Source of the DNA: Zymomonas sp.
Lineage (GTDB): Bacteria; Pseudomonadota; Alphaproteobacteria; Sphingomonadales; Sphingomonadaceae
Direction of reading: 5' to 3'
DNA length: 33,527 nucleotides
Assembly (NCBI GenBank): GCA_027489105.1
Contig: JAIYAJ010000120.1
Span: forward strand, 1-33,527
The notes under the pieces were generated by a model. The model made no database searches, had not been told where the DNA came from, and saw only the letters and a program-made list of their open reading frames with translations. Position numbers and translations under genes: made by a program. This document shows, in pieces, positions 31,611 to 33,527 of the stretch (its first letter is position 1; each line of letters opens with the position of its first letter).

Positions 31611-32960
31611 TCAGAAGTCGCGACGACGCTTCTGCAGGCCGCCAGCCATGGGCAGCTTGTCCTCGTCGATCAGCGCGCCGGCCTTGATCACCACGACGAT
31701 CGCCTTGGCGTTGTTGATGTCGGCGGTGGGGTCGGCGCTCAGCAGCACGGCGTCGGCGATTTTGCCGGGCGTGATCGACCCGAGTTCGTCTTCGCGGCCG
31801 AGATGACGGGCGCTGTTGAGCGTTGCCATACGGATGATCTCGCCGGGCTTCACGCCGGCAGCCTGCATCAACTCCATCTCGCGGTGGACGGCCGGGCCGA
31901 TCGACTGGTCGGTGCCGATCGCAATCACCCCGCCGGCCGCGTCGATCTTGCGCAGATTCTCCTGCGCGATCGGCGTCATGAGCTTCATCCACCAGGTCCA
32001 GCTACGCTCCTTCCATTCGGCGCGGGTCTTGGACTTGAGCTCTGCGATCTGCTGCTTGCTGTAGGAGGCGGCGTACAGTGGCTGGTCGAGATATTCGGGA
32101 TGCTCGACCAGGCGGCTATAGCCCTCGCCGATCGTGAGCGTGGTCGCCATCGGGGTCTTCTTCGCCCCCATCAGCTTGACGAAACCGTCGCTGACGGGAC
32201 CCTGGATGACGGGGTGGGCGAGGCTGTCGACGCCGGCGTAGATCGCCTCGATCGCGCGCAACTCGCTCGATGTATGCGCGGTCGTGCGGATGCCGCGCTC
32301 ATTATAATATTGGATGATGTTCTGCATCAGGTCGAGCGGCAGCAGCGAAATCATTGGTCGCGAGCCCCAGCCATGTTCTTCCAGCGTGAGCTTGACGATA
32401 TCGGGTTTCTGCTCGGCGATATGCTTGTCGAGCGCGGGCTTTGCCTGCGGCCAGCTGTCGACCTCGACGCCCATCGCCGAGCCGTGGCTGCCGGGATAGG
32501 TGACGAGATTGCCGGTTGCCAGGATGCGCGGCGACAGAATCTTGCCGGCGCGTTCCTCGTCGCGCAGCGTCAGGATGAAGCGCGCGTCGTTGCCCGCGTC
32601 ATAGACGGTGGTCACGCCCGAATAGAGGAAGCTGGCAAGCGCCTGGACGCCCTGGTCATGCTTCTTCTCGGGATTATAGGGGCCGCCGAGATGGATGTGG
32701 ACGTCCATGAGACCGGGGATCATCCAGCGCCCGGTCGCATCGACCCGGCGTCCCTTCAGCTTTGCGGCCGCAACGGTCGGGGTGACGGCGACGAACTTGC
32801 CGTCGTCGATGGCGACACTCATGTCCGGTTGCGGCGTGCCGCCGGTCCCGTCGACGAGGGTGACATGGTCGAAGATGATCGCTTCGGCCTGTGCGATGGT
32901 GCCGGCGACGAGCATCGAGCCGGCGAGCAGGAACCCGCGGATAAGCGTTTTCATTGTCAC
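31611..32960 (-). CDS. Secreted metal-dependent amidohydrolase (second copy)
   Basis: A 449-residue amidohydrolase with a signal peptide (hydrophobic 8-20, cleavage after AQA at 25). Metal-site motifs: His88 and His90 (DVHIHL), KLTLEEHG with the candidate carboxylated Lys, TAHTS, AHPV and GTDQS. The GTG at 32960 overlaps the upstream stop as GTGA and follows GGAGA at a good distance; ATG 32954 is two codons in and also possible. It follows another amidohydrolase gene on the same strand with four-base overlap, forming a tandem pair. The sequence differs clearly from the 11105-12403 enzyme, so this is not a recent duplicate. The substrate is unknown. Confidence 0.83.
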   Translation of the reverse strand: MTMKTLIRGFLLAGSMLVAGTIAQAEAIIFDHVTLVDGTGGTPQPDMSVAIDDGKFVAVTPTVAAAKLKGRRVDATGRWMIPGLMDVHIHLGGPYNPEKKHDQGVQALASFLYSGVTTVYDAGNDARFILTLRDEERAGKILSPRILATGNLVTYPGSHGSAMGVEVDSWPQAKPALDKHIAEQKPDIVKLTLEEHGWGSRPMISLLPLDLMQNIIQYYNERGIRTTAHTSSELRAIEAIYAGVDSLAHPVIQGPVSDGFVKLMGAKKTPMATTLTIGEGYSRLVEHPEYLDQPLYAASYSKQQIAELKSKTRAEWKERSWTWWMKLMTPIAQENLRKIDAAGGVIAIGTDQSIGPAVHREMELMQAAGVKPGEIIRMATLNSARHLGREDELGSITPGKIADAVLLSADPTADINNAKAIVVVIKAGALIDEDKLPMAGGLQKRRRDF

Positions 32961-33527
32961 AGCCCCGTCTCCCCGGCCTTGCCGTCCTTCTTGAAAATGA
33001 TGCCGTCGCGCATCACGAAATCGACCGCCAGCACCGCGCGGATATCGGTGAGCGGATCGCCGTCGAGCGCAATGATGTCGGCGGCGAGACCCGGCGCGAT
33101 GCTGCCGCGATCGGGCACGCCACCGGCCTTTGCGGCGTTGACCGTGCCCGTCTTGAGCGCCTCCATCGGCGTCATGCCGGCCTCGACATATTCGAGCATT
33201 TCATAGCTGTTGGTACCGTGCGGCGCGATGCCGTTGTCGGTGCCCAGCGCGATCGGAACGCCCAGACGGATCGCGGCGCGCACCATCTTCTTGGGCTGGT
33301 CACCGAGCTGATAGAGCTTGGCCAGCGAGTTGGGCGCGAGAGTCTTGAAGGGTCCCTGCCGCACCTTCTCGGGCGTGTCGCCGACCCATGTGATCGGCCA
33401 GACGGTGGGAATCAGCCAAGTGCCGTGCTGCTTCATCAGCTTCAGGCTCTCTTCGTCGGCCCACATCGCATGTTCGATCGAGTCGTAGCCGGCGCGCACC
33501 GCCGCATCGATGCCGCTCTTGCCATGA
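32957..33527 (-). CDS. Amidohydrolase, C-terminal part (5' end outside window)
   Basis: The C-terminal 190 residues of a further amidohydrolase. The frame is open to the window edge (HGKSGIDAAV upstream of the GTG at 33499), so the start lies beyond 33527. Visible motifs are AGYDSIEHAMW, GTDNG (IALGTDNGIAPHG), and the family end (GSIAPGLAADIIALDGDPL, DFVMRDG). The first metal-binding HxH is outside. It overlaps the next amidohydrolase gene by four bases (GTGA). It is similar in style to the 11105-12403 protein (GTDAGVYPHG versus GTDNGIAPHG). Confidence 0.85.
   Translation of the reverse strand, partial: HGKSGIDAAVRAGYDSIEHAMWADEESLKLMKQHGTWLIPTVWPITWVGDTPEKVRQGPFKTLAPNSLAKLYQLGDQPKKMVRAAIRLGVPIALGTDNGIAPHGTNSYEMLEYVEAGMTPMEALKTGTVNAAKAGGVPDRGSIAPGLAADIIALDGDPLTDIRAVLAVDFVMRDGIIFKKDGKAGETGL

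Noticed and set aside
1..33527. tRNA, rRNA, riboswitch, CRISPR or insertion-sequence features
   Set aside because: I looked for tRNA-like cloverleafs, regular repeat-spacer arrays, transposase motifs and terminal inverted repeats by eye and found none I could support; a covariance-model scan would settle small RNAs.

Overview
The window looks like chromosome from a GC-rich, heterotrophic alphaproteobacterium, most likely a sphingomonad. The evidence is a RegB/RegA-type redox two-component pair, a single-chain fused indolepyruvate ferredoxin oxidoreductase beside Lrp and TetR regulators, several secreted prolidase-like amidohydrolases, and tightly packed genes with ATGA or TGATG overlaps. I saw no rRNA, tRNA, CRISPR array, insertion sequence or phage module.

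Layout. (1) 3-1105: 3' part of a RegB/PrrB/ActS-like kinase and its RegA-like regulator. (2) 1102-7145, minus strand: a five-gene, fully overlapping operon encoding a DUF1338/HglS-type 2-oxoadipate dioxygenase/decarboxylase, a D-2-hydroxyglutarate-dehydrogenase-like flavoprotein, and AstC-, AstA- and AstD-like enzymes. A LysR gene (7230-8144) is divergent from it, with a perfect 14-base palindrome in the shared promoter region. (3) 8149-10970, minus: a Rieske oxygenase and a phytoene-desaturase-like flavoprotein, divergent from a secreted amidohydrolase (11105-12403), with repeated GTTTGACA half-sites between them; then a lipocalin lipoprotein. (4) 13359-16273, minus: a large DUF4132 protein preceded by a small protein with a C-terminal Gly-Gly that resembles MoaD/ThiS. 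(5) 16442-17345, minus: a DUF2846 secreted protein and an upstream frameshifted gene. (6) 17539-19524: a lower-GC secreted glycoside hydrolase family 3 protein. (7) 19580-25559: TetR and Lrp regulators, the fused indolepyruvate oxidoreductase, and a branched-chain aminotransferase. (8) 25611-30560: DabA-DabB inorganic-carbon uptake genes with a divergent LysR, then a DUF6671 zinc-ribbon-like protein. (9) 31611-33527, minus: two tandem amidohydrolases, the second running off the window.

The most interesting system is region 2. It joins three arginine-succinyltransferase-pathway enzymes (without AstB or AstE) to the two enzymes that carry 2-oxoadipate through D-2-hydroxyglutarate to 2-oxoglutarate. 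2-Oxoadipate is a C6 lysine product, not an arginine product. I therefore infer an undescribed lysine route through N-succinylated intermediates, or a merged arginine/lysine operon. The second is region 4: a ubiquitin-like, Gly-Gly-tailed small protein translationally coupled to DUF4132. Both are hypotheses from sequence reading only.
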